Assembly (NCBI RefSeq): GCF_043641665.1
Contig: NC_092186.1
Location: forward strand, 17,131,001 to 17,195,000
Origin: Enoplosus armatus
Taxonomy: Eukaryota > Chordata > Actinopteri > Centrarchiformes > Enoplosidae
Direction of reading: 5' to 3'
DNA length: 64,000 bases
The translations under genes were made by a program, and so were the position numbers. The notes below the pieces were generated by a model. It was not told where the DNA came from. It ran no database searches and saw only the letters and a program-made list of their open reading frames with translations. Shown one piece after another: positions 47,100 to 61,120 of the stretch (the first letter of the stretch is position 1; every line of letters starts with the position of its first letter).

Positions 47100-50010
47100 G
47101 TGGAACTAATAACAACATTCTGGGAGACAAAAAGACTTTTATTGCAGAGGAATTTATTTAATTTTAAAAAACATCAAAGGCTGTATCTTTTATGATACAC
47201 AAATGGCAACGTGGAATTTACTCACATGCTATGGGAAAAATCAGGCAGGACAGAAAACAGTGAAAACAGGGTTGTTGCAGCTAATTTTGCTTGCCAACTA
47301 ACATTAGCACTACACAAGTGAAAAACAATTAGTGTTTTCTTCACAAAACCCAATTTGTTGTCATCTATCACTGTCCTCACACTCACTGCCAAATAAGAGA
47401 AAATCGGGAACAATGATCACAATCATTTAACATTTAATTTGGTGCAAAAGCGGGCAAGGCAGAATACATTTTGTCTGTCCCTTCCTTACTGCAGTAAATG
47501 TTGAGCAAAGTATAGTTTAACTGCAGAATTAGACTGATAAAGTTGATACCAATTTAATGCGTCAATAAAAAATGATCCTAATGCAAATGATTTCTTCTGA
47601 GCGAGAAAGAAAGAGGATGAAGAGAGACCCAGGGCCTTAAAGAGAACGACTGAGTGCATGCCTACATTGCTAGAATGCAGTTTCTGCGTTTTTATCAGCC
47701 AATTTCCATGCACATGAGATAATGATCCTACAACAGACTGTAAGCTTTTAACTCTCTTGAGTTGTCATCACAGCAGAGGGTTGATAAAGTGGAATCTCTT
47801 GTCTCACAGTATCTGCACGCTGTCGGCACATAAAAAGGCTCGATAATCAGGCTTTTCACTGACATCAGCTGGATCTGTGAGTTTTTATTTACACATTAAC
47901 CGTAGCGTTCATCTAAATTAGTTCTCAAGGAAGGTGGGAAACAGCACTTCAATGGTATTTACAAATCAGTTAAAGTGTAAATTATCTAAAATGTGTTTAA
48001 TTCTTGCAGTTTTACATGAAAATTAATATAAAACAATTCGATAAACTTTTCAGCAAGAACTCAAATGATGTAGTAAACATAATTCTAGCAACAGGAAGGT
48101 AAAACATACAATACACTAACTTTCCAATTTTATAAGTGAGATTTGTGTACTTTTCTTAACTTCTTCTGTCCTGTGATTCACATTATTGACACCGTCTGAC
48201 TTGATGGTGTTATGATCCTGATCCACCCACACAGCAAATGTATAGCTGAACTCGTATAGAGTGTAAAAACTGACACTATGTCTGACACTTAAAGATAGTT
48301 TCAAACACCCCCACATGCCCCACAGCCATACAGTGGACATATAACTCTCCAGCCAACTCTTGTCAATTCAATATGTCATGGAAAAATTCAACTCTTACTG
48401 CAGCACTGAAATATTTACTGAACATGTGGTGTTCCAAACATGTTGCAGTAATACAAAGACATTTTTGATAACATTATTGACCAAGATCTGATAACATAAG
48501 GCCAAAAAAGAAAAAAAAATCTGCCCTTTCTAATTCTTTGGGAGTTTTTTTTTTAAAGAAGCCAACAGCTGGAATGGGCAGCTTCAACAACAAAGAGGTT
48601 TAAAGTTTGTGTCCACTGAGTACTGCAAAGGTGATAACTGTAAGAAAAATGAAGAAGTGTTCAGGCTGGACACATTGTTCTATTCTTCACTTGTTATATG
48701 TGAGCGGCCTTACGTTGCTTACCTCGATCGTGTCTGTTTGGAAGTTGATGTTTTCATAAACAGCAATAAAAACCTTGGCTTAGGTGGTAAAAATGCAAAA
48801 ATGATATAGAGACTTTATGCGTGGAGAACCCTGCATAACACACATTTGTTAACTAGCTTACTATAGTACCTGAAGTAGCAGTGATTAGCATACTGCATAC
48901 AGATGTTTTCCCACCATCTGCTGAACATCACAGTACCAGAGAAGGTACACAGGCTAATTGGATTACAGGGAAAGTATTTCTAATTATTCGTTTTCAAGAT
49001 TGTATGAAGTTGTTATAAAACGACTTAACAAAGCACACTGCTGACCACACCCAAACACTGCCAGAGGTGCAACAGACTTGACACATAATACCTCAGATGT
49101 GTCTAAAGTCACTTACAAAGTACATTTTCAGACTAGGTTCAATGAGAAAATGTTATTTAATGCTTTCTTTGTTGATAGAGGGAAAACGGCTCCTTCCCTC
49201 ATTTACTGTCTTCTTTTATTTGGTAGGAGATGAGTGGTATTTAGGGCCCAGTGTAAGTGAACTGCGCTGAAGACAAATACCCCCTGTAAAAAGCTGCTTA
49301 CATTCCCCTCCTAGCACTACTAATTCTTCTCTCTGTCTGACACTGACATTATGCACAGCACAGCTCAACTTGAGAGACGTGTTCAACTCGGAGGGGCCAC
49401 GGGCAGTGACCCAAAACCCAATGCGTCCAAAATGCTAAGAAAATAAGAGATTGGAGGAGACATACGTCTGCCACTGTCGTCAATTTCTTCTTCATTCCCC
49501 AGATGTCATTCCAAGGGAGACTCCCAAACTATAATGAGTCTTATCAGTATGGAGCCCCAACATCTGCTAGTTATCCACCTGGAACACTGCATACGTGACA
49601 ACTTTGTACTGTATATCATTTTATGAAAAGATTCCTTTTATGTTTAGTATCAAATAATACACATCACCACAAACAAGGGCAAAAGGGGGACCGGAGAGAG
49701 AGAAAAAGTGGGAGAGTGAAAGACGGATGTACCATGCCGTACCCTCCAGAATTTCAGGTCATCAACCAACTCGTCTCAGGCGGTTTTAGCCAGACTATGT
49801 AGGAGGAGAGATGCCTCTTCATCTCGCTACATTTCTGCTTACACTGAAATCCTGTGGCAGAGAGGGAGGTGCAGAGAAGTCCATGTATTTGCAGAGTTGC
49901 AGGTCAGAGGAAGTTGATTTACTTGGTAGAGAAATGTAGCAGGAAGTAGTTTAACAAGCAGCTACTGAACACCTGTATCAAGGTTAAGTTTTGTAAAGGC
50001 ATTTACATGG
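47100..50010. other. Intergenic DNA, no gene seen
   Basis: No exon or domain on either strand. 47580-47900 and 49180-49900 are comparatively high-complexity and repeat-free, and could hold regulatory sequence; this is only an impression from composition. Confidence 0.4.
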
Positions 50011-50020
50011 TTATTTCCCA

Positions 50021-50591
50021 CAGTGGTGGAAGAAATACTCCGATCCTTTACCTAAAAGCATCAATACTACAGTGCAAAGTTACAAGTAAATGTCCTGGAT
50101 GTAAAGTTTTACTTAAGAAAAGTATTATCAGCCAAATGTACGTGAAGAATCCAAATTAAAGCACTCATTATGAAAAATACCGCATTCAGAGTGTTATACT
50201 TATTATATAAATGACTGGATTATACTTAAAGATGTATTAACATGTAAAAAGCATTGTACTGTTATAGTTGCTTGAGATGGACCAAAGTTGAGCTACTTTA
50301 TATGCTGTTGGTCACAACAGTCTATAACAAATAATTGTATTTAACTGTATCTTAGAGGCTGATCATATCTTTTGTACTTAAAATCTTAACCTGCAAATTA
50401 ACTGGAAACTGTAGCTGTCAGATAAATATAGTTGAGAAAGAAGTTTAATATTTCCTTCTGAAATGTCGTGGAGTTGAAGTGTAAAGCTGAATAAGATGAA
50501 AATGCACACATGAATGAATGACAAGTAAAGTGCAAGTACCTCAAAATTGTACTTAATTGTAGTAAATGTACTTAGATACTTTCCACCACTG
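50021..50591. mobile_element. hAT-like MITE (cagtggtggaa type)
   Basis: Inverted ends: cagtggtggaa at the left, ttccaccactg at the right. 8-bp flanks atttccca (50013-50020) and ctttccca (50592-50599) agree at 7 of 8 positions, fitting a hAT target duplication. The interior (ttacaagtaaatgtcctg, gtacctcaaaattgtactta, gtaaatgtacttagatactt) matches a very common fish non-autonomous element. No coding capacity. Confidence 0.8.
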
Positions 50592-51159
50592 CTTTCCCAG
50601 TTTACCCAAGTTTACATGGACCATGAGGTACTCACAGTGTAAGATTGAGAATGTGTGTGAACCTGCAGGCTAATAATACAGTGTAATGAGAAAACAGAGG
50701 GACTTCTTTGTTTGTTGCTCTGATTCATTTGTGACTTAACTCAAGCTTTATTATGTGCTGTGTTGTAACAGCTGTTTCTCTGTCGTTTTATTTTTCCTCC
50801 ACCTGAAGCCATTCCGCTTTTTCATCGCTTTGCATCTGGTTTACGTCATGAGGTAAGCGGCAAGTACGCAGAATCAAAACACCACATGGTCACCAAATAA
50901 AAATAATTTATTGGAAAGAAGGTAATTGAAAAGAACCTGGCTCTGAATCCAGTTATCTTTAATAGAATCAAACTTGTTTAAGTTGTTTACATGACAATTA
51001 ATCTGATCATCACCTCACTGGGGCTAGAAGTGCATCATCAGAGCGAATGTAAACACACTTTGTGATTCAGTGGACTCATAATTGACTGTAACATGAGGTG
51101 TGGGCCATCCAATGGAACAGATTGCACAAGACACAGTGCAATCACATTCAACATAATGT

Positions 51160-51310
51160 GTGTGTGTGTGTGTGGGTACGGTAGGTGGCTGTGTGGGTGG
51201 GTCAGCAGTGTAGCATGACTGTGTATGTGTGTGAATATGGCTCACAGTCAGTGTAGGTGGGTCAGCATGCACAGTGTGATAGAGTGAGTGTGTTTGTGTG
51301 TGTGGACAGT
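51160..51310. repeat. GT-rich imperfect repeat region
   Basis: tgtgtgtgtgtgtgtggg followed by tandem gtgggtgggtcagca-like and tgtgtatgtgtgtg units. The motif ggtgggtcagcatg/gtgggtcagcagtg occurs twice. Confidence 0.6.
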
Positions 51311-51319
51311 TAGATTTAT

Positions 51320-53670
51320 GTCATTCTGGGCAGTCTGAGAGCTTCACTGGGAGATTTGGTACAGACAGACAAACTGGAATTAAGAATCATTATATGGAAA
51401 TAGAAGAGTAACAAAATCCAAAAAAGTTCTGGGGGAGAAAAAAAAAGCCTGCGTCTTCCCCTTTTAAAATCCCATAGCTGAAAGTGTGTTTATCTCTCTT
51501 TGACAAATGACATTCATTAAAAGAAAAGTTGAGAAATTAAGAGAAAAGCTGAGGGGGGAAAAGCTATTTTACTGAAACAATAAAGTAATGTAAAACTGTG
51601 CAGGGTGGCAGGAGCAGTTAAGCCAAGAGAGAGCTTTTGCCAGCACTCCACATTTTGTTTCTGTCACAGGCCCTCTGTTTTTGGATAAAATGGGCTTTTA
51701 ATTCAACATGTAATTTCCAGTAATTCTGCAAAATCTCCTCATTCTTTGAGGGGAGAAATTGAGGTGACTCGGGGTTGATTTTTTTGTTTCCCAGCTGTTG
51801 GCAAGATTGAGGGAAAAGAATCAAGACCCTTTTCATTTTTGCTGTTGTTGTTGTTCATTAGTCTTTCAGCGCTCATAATAGAGAACATAATATTTTGATT
51901 CTTTGCTGTATTAATTTGGGGATCTAAAGGCGTTCCACCCAGGACATGTGTTTCTGATAAGAGCCGTGATGTGATTCTGTGATGTTTGGCTGTGTGTGTG
52001 TGTGCGTGTAATTGTGGACACATATGTGTGCATGTGTTTACAGATAGATAGTCAGAGAGTAAATGGCACTGGAGACAGAGATGGAAAGAACCCGCCACCA
52101 GTGGGGAAAAGATGGCAAGAGATCAAGAGAAAAAGAAGTGAGTGAGTGGGAGGTGTGGACATCTTAACTGTGAATCATTTGGACGGAGTGAGGGGGTCAA
52201 CATGACCCCTAATGACCCTTCACACCCATCTACATGACGCAAAATCCCTCCGAGGTCTATTTTTGGCCTCCATCACTTTTCTGTTCGGCCAACATCAGAA
52301 ATTACTGCGTACCCATGAGGCTCTCCTACAAAGTGTAGCCCAGATCAGTCAGCCATGGCTCCACAGCACCCTCTGAACTACAAATAATGTCCATCATAGA
52401 GGGATATTTAATATTGTATTGGTGTTTTGAGAGTTTTCTCTTACAATAACTGAAAACACATGGAGGTAGATCACTGATGTCAAAAGTTCTACGAGACAAA
52501 AGTGGAAGAAAACATCTAGAAAACATTTTTTTTTGTGGTTTGTAAAGCTGCACCAGTCAAAGTCTGTCCCATTCTCTAAAAGACACCCCACAGATTCATC
52601 ATAGTTAGTAGACATTTTCTCTGCTCCTCGCCAAATCAAAGAAAATGAGGATAAATGTTCGTTTACTCATATCTCCACTAATGATGTCTCTCTAATAAAA
52701 GATTCTACCAAACTCAACTTGGAAGCCCCAAATCAGGGGTAGGTTTTAGTGCACCCCCACTCTGCAACTTGTCAAATAATGCATGTAATCCCAGTATGTA
52801 TATATATTGGTCAGTTTTCAACCAGTTTTTGATAGTTTAAGTTGCTTTCAGTTGTGTTGGTTACCTGTTGTTAATGTCTTACCTGCCTGCTCAACTAATA
52901 AACTCCCCTTTCCTGCACCAGGTGGGTCTCTTTGTCTGCATTTAGTCCATTATTCCTGTTGCCAGTAACCTCACTCTCCTTCTGAGTCTCAATCTTTCTT
53001 TGTCTCAGCCTCAGTTTGAACCTGTTTCTGTTTTTTTAAGTCAGTGTCTGTTTTTACCTCTGATTGTTCCAGAGATTATATAGAATATTTTCAGTTTTTC
53101 AGCCTAAGCCTGTGTCCACCCCTCTTTCAGAATCTTCTCCAGTCTCCCTGTCAGACCCATTTCCTGTTATCTTGCCTTTACTGAGATTCACCTCCAGTTT
53201 GTCTCAAAGTATATGCAAAACATTCTCAACATAGTGGTTTATCTGACTAGATGGATAAAATGTACTGCATCAGGGCAATTAAGATTGTGTCTTGTTACGC
53301 AGCAGTAAAAAATGCATTATAAATGGCCTTGAACTCATCTAAACCTTCTGGCTCTGTTTATGTGGAGGTATGAATAAAATCGTGTCCATCCAGTTTGCCA
53401 AAACTCTCCATTGTGTTTCTGCAAATACTGTTTGACACAGGTCTTCTGCTATTGCACCAACTATGAAAAAGATTCTCTGCTCTGCGTCTGCTGATAGACA
53501 GAGGAGAGAACAGTGGGAAAAGAGGTCAGAGGCGTTGTTTTGGCTGCATGCAGCAGCCACGTAAATCAGAGGCTGCATAAACTGGCTTTGCTGAGAGAAG
53601 GACACAGAGGCGTCTGTTGGGCCACTGGATCAGAAGCAGGCAAACAGAAATAAGTATTCTGTTTATGTTT
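51320..53670. other. Intergenic DNA, no gene seen
   Basis: Short open frames only; no domain, no element ends. Around 52190-52390 sequence is high-complexity. Nothing else stands out. Confidence 0.45.
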
Positions 53671-53677
53671 GGCTGCT

Positions 53678-53680
<3 letters not shown>

Positions 53681-53723
<43 letters not shown>
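53681..53723. repeat. (TG)n microsatellite
   Basis: About 21 TG units. Confidence 0.95.
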
Positions 53724-53726
<3 letters not shown>

Positions 53727-53774
53727 ATTTTTTTTGCTTTTATGTTTAAACATGCTTGTATGTGTACATATGTA

Positions 53775-53815
53775 TACTTAATTTCCCCACAGGGATCATT
53801 AAATCTCAGCTTGGC
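53775..53815. repeat. LINE 3' tail-like segment
   Basis: aatttccccacagggatcat followed by taaatctcagc resembles the terminal aatttcccca...ggatnaataaagt sequence of fish L2/Rex-type LINEs. Confidence 0.45.
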
Positions 53816-54106
53816 ATATTTTGTGTATATTTAAGTGTGCAGTGTGCATGCATTTGTGAATACGCATGCGCATGTGTACTTGAGTGAGTATATTTACGTG
53901 AATCTGTTTTTAATGCCTCGTCTGGATGATCTGAGGTAGAGGTTTTCAAAGTCTGACAACCCCCCCACCAACACTGCTTGTCTACTGTAAAAAATATCTT
54001 GCTAAAAAATATTAATAGTACAACATGTATAATGTTAATGTTAATTTTGTCACTCCTATTATTAGTCTTACTTTAATTTAAGTGATAATCATGCTTTAAG
54101 TTTTGC

Positions 54107-54126
54107 AACTACAGTTCCCATAATGC
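54107..54126 (+). promoter_or_regulatory. ZNF143/Staf-like binding motif
   Basis: aactacagttcccataatgc closely fits the known ACTACAATTCCCAnAATGC consensus. No promoter or gene is seen nearby, so it may be a chance or repeat-borne copy. Confidence 0.35.
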
Positions 54127-54129
54127 TTT

Positions 54130-57100
54130 GGCAGATAAACAGGAAGGGTAATGTTGCAATGGAGTCAGGTAGTTAACTGTGGGCTACTACTAGAACCAAT
54201 TTTTTTCCATATAATTTGGCAAATTGGCACCATTAAAAACCTGCAGAATTAGCTATTGGCAGTTCCTGTTTGCCGTGTACATCCCCTGATCTAAGGAATG
54301 TGGCCAGTCTGACTCGAGGAGACATCACACCGATCTACTGCACAGTATTTGCTTGTGTACAAGGTATATATGCGAAGGCTAAAGAACGAGCTGCAGAGTT
54401 ATAAATTCAATGTCTCAGTTGTTATGGACATACAGCAACAAACCTGACTCCTTAGAGAGGATTTATGATTGTGGCCAGCTTGTTTTTTTTCTCCATAGAG
54501 TGAATCAGGGTTCTGATTTGTAGATGGGCTTGTTTACTGAGCCAAATAGAAAAATGTGAAGTGAAGTCAGCAAATCCTATTTGACATCTGGAACTGAACA
54601 GGGTGATACATTTGTTGAATTCAAGATCAATGAAAATGTTCAACAATTTCAAAATGTCCTTGACAAATAAACAGCTTTGGATTTAGGTTTGTTCTTTGAA
54701 GCTACCTCGATCATAACATTATGCTTTGTTAGATCCTGCAGAAGATGTTACTGATTCAGACTGACTATGTAATATGTTCTTCAAACACGTTTTTGAAATA
54801 ATTGTGAATCATCAAAATGTTATGACATAAATATGAATAACATACAGGTGTGTCCGCAATGTGTTAGTATTTCACAGACACATGTTGTGCCAATTTATTT
54901 TTGGGTTGCTGGGAATGGCTTATTGGTCCACACTGGAACCAGACAATGGATTCAGAGGCACCTTGCACTCCTTGAGAAAGAATGCAGTCTAAGGCTTTAA
55001 GCCTGTCCAGTGATGTGACTTTGCTCCACTTCTCTGTCGCTCTTTTCTTTGCTGACACTAAAGATTTTCTTTGTTGTGCTAATGACCTTTTTCCACTAAT
55101 AGGGCACAGTGGGGATGACCCGTAGCCATAGGTTTGATCAGTTTTCAGTTTCATTCTCATGTGGTTCAAATTACAGGGAAAACAACACAGTGGGTTGTTT
55201 CTCAGCTCAAAGGAAGTGATGCCACTCTGCCTGCAGTCATGTCCTGGAAGAGCGTGGCTGAGGACATGACCTCACAACAAGAGCTGGGTTGACCTGCGGT
55301 AGCTTAAAATTAGGAGAGCGGTATGTCAGAGACTCTGCAGTAGTCATGCAATCTGACAGCTTGTACCACTCTGATGACTTCTGTGAAGCAGCAAACCCCC
55401 TGAGAGACTGAGCTGTTTGATTGTTGACAAAACCCTGCGAGGAGAGAGCAGAGTGATTCACATCTTGACCCACGGCATTTGCAACTCTGTCACACTAAAT
55501 TGTTTTCCCAATTATGTTGTGATGAAAAATGTTATCGCTAGCTGGATTATGTTTGTTCCCTTCAAAATGTATTGGCTGTTGCAAATTAGTTGTATATAAA
55601 TGTAATTTCTAGGATACTGGGTCAGAATTTGAGACCTGTCTTTTGCAACCTGGTGAAAAAGTATCATTTGATCATGATGCTTTCTTTCTTTCTTCCTTCC
55701 AATATGCAAAATAAGCACTTAATTCGCAACACAGACATGTACCAAAACAAGAAACCTTCTCCAGTGTTCCAGTGTAAATTAGGGTGTGGCCACAACAAAT
55801 ATGGCAAACGAAGAGAAACCACTATTTTCTATTCATTGATTCATTTAGAGTTCATGTACAGTATGTGAGGCAGAGTCAGTTATCAGGAGCATCATAGGAC
55901 TCCTGGTAGCATCACCGTGGGAGATGAGTTTCAGAATGTGCTTAATGATGTGACAATGCTATGCTTAACGTTTGAGCACAGAAACAACTTGGTTATTTTT
56001 GGGGAAGATCATGGTTTGGGTTAAAAGAAGTACTTTGTTCAGGCTTCGTCACCATGGTTACAATAATAAGCACTTAAATAAACAGTTAATGTTAGTACGC
56101 ACATACTTGACGGTACTCATTTCGAGGGCTTGCAGTTTATGCTGTAGTTTGTTTGGGAATGTGCAGAGGCCACATGTAAGTGAGGGGAAGTGAGAGTTGG
56201 CAGGCTGTATTTACTCGAATCAGTGGAACCACATCAGAGCCAGTACAAATCAAGGTCAACTCAATCAATCCAAATGATTTGTGATTTATTTTTTGTTCAG
56301 CACTAATTTGAGATATCCCTGGTGTGCTTCTTCGCCTCAGCTTGTTTGCATGCATCTACTATTACATTATCAATTAGCAACAGCAACATCAGTTAGGCAA
56401 AGTCTCAACTTCCTTACACCTTGCAGGTACTCGAAAGGTTTATGGTTTTATTATATTTGCCCCACACTGCTTTTATCTCATTTCTCTTCATCCTTGTCAG
56501 TGATAGGAAATGAGGTATGTCTGCACTGCTTTACTAAAAAGTCCTCGCATCCTACTTCTACATAAGCATAATATTACTCTAAACCATGACAGTCATTTTG
56601 ACTCCAACAGCACCATCCAGTCTATGTTCCTACCTCATCTTATCTCAAGGATAAGAAACAGAAGAGCCAGGAGTCACTGAGCATCAATATAATGACACTC
56701 AGTTTTACATTTCACATCACATCGTATACTCGTCAAGTGGCGCTGAATCAGAGAGCGATGACTATATTTTACCACTCAGTTGAAGCCCTTGATAAACACA
56801 CAAATAACAATGCCTAGCAATACAGTCAGGCTGCGGTCCAGGGTTTTGCTCTGCAGTCCAAGGACATCACTTCTTTAATACTATATATTGGTCTTTTTGT
56901 GTGCATTTTGAGATGCTGTATCTGTGCATGTTGATAGGTGTTTATGGGTATTCCAGGGTTTCACTCAGCCTTGTCAAACATATTCCCACTCTGCCTTCCA
57001 AAGCTAGTAATAAAAAGCGTGTCCCTATTTTGAAAATGCTATTTCTGTGAAAGCCCATCATTTCCAAATCACTATATCTTTTCCACAGCAAAAGAACGTT

Positions 57101-57300
57101 GTTATTGAATTAAATCCTATTGAATCCATTCTGGGGATTTGAGATAATGGGCATACTGAGACAAGAGAATCCCTTTGATTTAATGTTCTACATCAGTGCA
57201 CGACAATTTGGTCACCTAATTGTTTATGCCTTTCGTACAGTACGAAAATTCTCATCGTTTAACTAGAAAAGCTAGATTGCCTCGAGCATAATTTGCAGAG
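54130..57300. other. Intergenic DNA, no gene seen
   Basis: Only short open frames, including a 101-codon minus frame at 54864-55169, without recognisable domains. No mobile element ends found. Confidence 0.45.
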
Positions 57301-57309
57301 AAACAGTAG

Positions 57310-57340
57310 TGTGTGTGTATGTGTGTGTGCGTGTGTATGT

Positions 57341-57392
<52 letters not shown>
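57310..57392. repeat. (TG)n microsatellite, long
   Basis: Imperfect tgtgtatgtgtgtgcg lead followed by about 25 uninterrupted TG units (57341-57391). Confidence 0.95.
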
Positions 57393-57479
57393 ACATGAAA
57401 AGTAACATGAGTTTTAGATGTGTGATAGTGTGTGTTAATGTGTTCCTGTAAGTGTATGTATATGGGGGTATTCATGTTT

Positions 57480-58380
57480 GATTAATGACCCAATCTCACT
57501 TCATTAATTCAGTTCAACACTGCTCACGACTTCCAGTGTCCTTTTATTTTCCAACCAAAATCAATGCTGGCTCTTCCCCCTCCGCTCACAAATAACTCAG
57601 GCGCCTTTCCCCCGACTTTTGATTGCGACAGTTTATGTTAAGTTGATATTCAAATTCACAGTCAGGAAGAGACACCGATGAGCCCATTGGATGAGTAACA
57701 GGATGGCGCTGTGGCTCATTTTTTGAAACCAAGCTGGTGCCATTAACAATAAACTCCGGTAGCGGTTGCATGATATTTAACCAAACCACAAGCACAAACC
57801 TCCCACAGCTTTAAACATTAAACACATCATATCCTTGGCTTAATCACATTTTCTCTATAAAGTCGAATTTTGATGAATAAAGTGTTAGAAGAAACCGCAC
57901 ATCTGTATTCTTGCTTGCTGGACTACTTCTGAGGTTTCTGAACTGTTGGATGCAATGTGTTTTTTTTGTTTCAAGATTCTGTTGGAATTCATTGACCTGT
58001 GTATATTTTCACGAGACATTTTTATTCTAAATGTATTCTGGTTCATTTTGGCACTTTATGAGACAAATACAGAGTTCATTGACTACATTGTCTCCAGTCT
58101 CCGTTTTTCCTCACTCACTGCACTGAGCCAGTCTAAGCAAATAACTCAGTGTGCCCATGAAGATGACTTTGGAAGGGAAAATTCTCTTGGTAAGCCACAT
58201 GGCTTTTTGAAAGCTTGGAGACATCATTTAACCGCTTAGAGACGGGGTCAGTCGCTCCACTGTCCTCCTCGTGTGGGTGAGAGGGGCCAATCAGACTGTC
58301 ATTACTCTGCTGACAGCATGTGTTTGCTGTTCTGAAAGCAGCTGCAGGGCACTCTCCTTCACTCCTCCCCACATGATTTA
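57480..58380. other. Two repeat-free blocks, candidate conserved non-coding elements
   Basis: 57480-57840 and 58080-58380 lack any repeat signature and are rich in complex sequence, including gattaatgacccaatctcac and agcagctgcagggcactctc. No ORF is supportable. Only a cross-species alignment could confirm constraint. Confidence 0.3.
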
Positions 58381-58799
58381 GATAAGCAAGTAAAATACAA
58401 TTTCTCTTTTTCTTGTTAGTTATTTACTGAATGTTGCAAATATCATCCAGGAAAACAATAAGTACAACTATTTGCTTGATTCTCTGCATATATAACCAAA
58501 TTTCTCTCTTTATAAATTATACTCTTACCATCTGCAAGACATAAAGCCGTCCAGCAAGAATAAATGGTCATTCTTCAGTAATTTTAATATTGTATCCATC
58601 TTCCTTGGCAGCTCTAACATTTTGGCCAAAAGGTCCCACTGAGTCAACACCCACAGGAAAAAAGAAACCTCTGAGTAACAAGAGAAAGGACTTTATTTGT
58701 CTTATAAAATGTCTTGGGGACACGGGTGATGAAACCATTAAATGGTTATAGGAGACGTAACCCCGCTGACACTGATGGTATCGGAGATAAGTGGGCGGG

Positions 58800-59360
58800 G
58801 AACACACCAGGGACGGACCACGCGAAACTCAACCCAGCCCCCTTAAAGCCCTGCTGTTCACCTTGACATCCGCGAATCAGTGAAATTGAGTCTCTGAAAT
58901 TCCACTCTGGCCCTCCATCTACCTCCCCTCCCCTCTCTCTCTTCTTGGTCTCTTTTTCCCTCAGTCAATCAGGATGGGGTCCAAGTCTCCCCACAATGGC
59001 TGCCACCAGCACTGCTCACTGTTCGCGCTACCATTTCCAACCCCATTCTCCCGCTGACTAATTAGTGTTATGGTTAGTTAGCATTTTTGGCAGGCCGGGG
59101 GGTTCCCTGTGACATTATGTCTAAAGCACTTGTCAAAACAGCGGTTGGAGGAGCCGTGCTGGCCTGCCGGCCGGGGAGGTTGAGGCAGCAGCAGGGGTGG
59201 TGGAGGTGGAGGTGGAGGGGTTGGAGGTGCGGGTGGGCGAGAGAAGGGGAGAGAGCCTGGCGTCTCAGGCAAGGCCCTGACAGCTCCAGTCTCCAGGCTC
59301 TCTGCCCACAAACAGCACCGGGAGTCAGAAAGACAGGCAGCATTAGCTGAGCTTGGCTGA
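58800..59360. other. GC-rich block with TAATTA motif and GGAGGT minisatellite
   Basis: GC-rich relative to the window. Contains a homeodomain-like ctgactaattag (59053-59064) and an imperfect ggtggaggtggaggtggagg run at about 59197-59226. Frames are open on both strands because of composition. No start/splice pattern supports a gene. Confidence 0.35.
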
Positions 59361-59369
59361 AGCTAACTG

Positions 59370-61120
59370 CAGTATGCAAACTTGTGCTTGCTGCCCAGAA
59401 GCAATCCTCTCCCTTCCCTGCGAATCAGATTATAGATGTTCATGTATTGCAGTGCACAAACTGGGCTGCTGTTGTCATTTGACCATAATCTCACAGACTG
59501 TTAGAAGCAAAACAGTGGACAAACATATTTCAGTGAGCTTCTGTCATCCTCCCACTTTTATTTCTTCTCCTCCAGTTTCTTCTTACTTCTTCATTCTCTT
59601 GTATTCTCTTTCTCATTTGTTTCTCCTATCTTACACTTTGTCCCTTCCACCTTCCTCCTCTATCCTTCTCCTCTTTCCTCCCTCCTTATCAGATTAGACC
59701 TTATGTGTGTGCTTTTTCAAGTGTCTTCTATTTGCATGGAGTCGTATCCCCTGCTTGCTGCCCATTTACCTCTGATCTTAACTGATCCCCTGCTGATAAG
59801 CTATCACCCATTTCAAAAGGGAGACCCCTCTGTAATATGGCTTGTTATGAGAGTCGGAGAGCATAGACAGACAGTTAGGAGTTCAAATTGAGTATAAAGG
59901 TAACATTTAGACTCATAAACTAATATTAATATTAAGTTAAATTGTGATTGCACAACATGTTCAGAAATCAGTACGGGCAGAGAGACCAAGTGCCCTTAAA
60001 TGAATGATTATAAAAGGTAAAAGGTAATTACAGTATATTATTATTATTGAATTGAAAGTATTGGACTGTAGAAGACAGATAGGGTAAACATGCAACATCC
60101 ACTTCAAAAAGTACTGCCACCAATTTCCATCAATGTGTTCTCATGTGATTTCATATTTAAAATTACACAAATACTATACACATTTTTCTATTAGCCAGTA
60201 AACAATGCATAAAGCTGCCCCCTGACAGGGACCAAATTCCCCTAAATCTCAGCTCAGTAGGAACAAAATGTGTAAACCCTCAAATAAATTGTAACCTGTG
60301 GAGTCTTACCATTTATTACTTTTTATACAAGTACATACTGTGCTACTGGTTGTAGTTAGTTTGAGCATTAAGTGTTTCAGAAGGTCAAATGATGGGGTTG
60401 ACAAACAACTATCACCCTGTGGGTGATTTTTAAACTCTATATCATGATGTCACCACAGCCACAATCCTCTGCCAGCGCTTGACTGCCCAAAATCCGACCC
60501 CTTATCCCCCCATCCTGCTCCCCCTTCTCCCTGTATTTATTTGAAAAGTACAGTCTACTCTCGTTGATTTATGGCTTTTAAAAAAGAGGGTTTATGGTAT
60601 CCCTGCCAGTTAAAGGCTCCCAGGGTTGCAGTTTTTTTGGCTGGAAGCTAACTTTCTCTCAGACAAGACCATTACTCGTCATCTTTCCACACAGTACAGT
60701 GCATTCACGAGTTCACTTTCTCAGACCAACATAAAGTACCTGCACACTCCAGAATAAACTTTTCTTTCACTCTCCATCCAGCACAGGATGAAGAGAAAGT
60801 TCTGTTTCCTTTGAAATCCCTTCGGAAGCCTTCCCTCTTCCGTCTTGATATGGTGGTGATATGGAGCTGGGGTTTTCTTCAAGTCCCTCTGAGTCCTCAT
60901 GAGTGGTGTTAGAAAAGAATTGCAGGTTGCATATCAGCATTTTCCATCCGTGACCCACAGTGTGATTTCACACCACTCACTGTTTTACTAAACACGCCTA
61001 CTGGGCAGAGTGCTGTAGCCAAAATGCACTCATGCGTTCTCATTCAGACTCGCTTGTTTGTCCATACACATCCATACGCTCTGCACATACATACATCCAC
61101 TGTTGTAATTACAATCCAAC
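59370..61120. other. Intergenic DNA, no gene seen
   Basis: Includes a CT-rich tract at about 59560-59690 (ttcttctcctccag, ccttctcctctttcctccc). No element ends or domains recognised. Confidence 0.45.
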
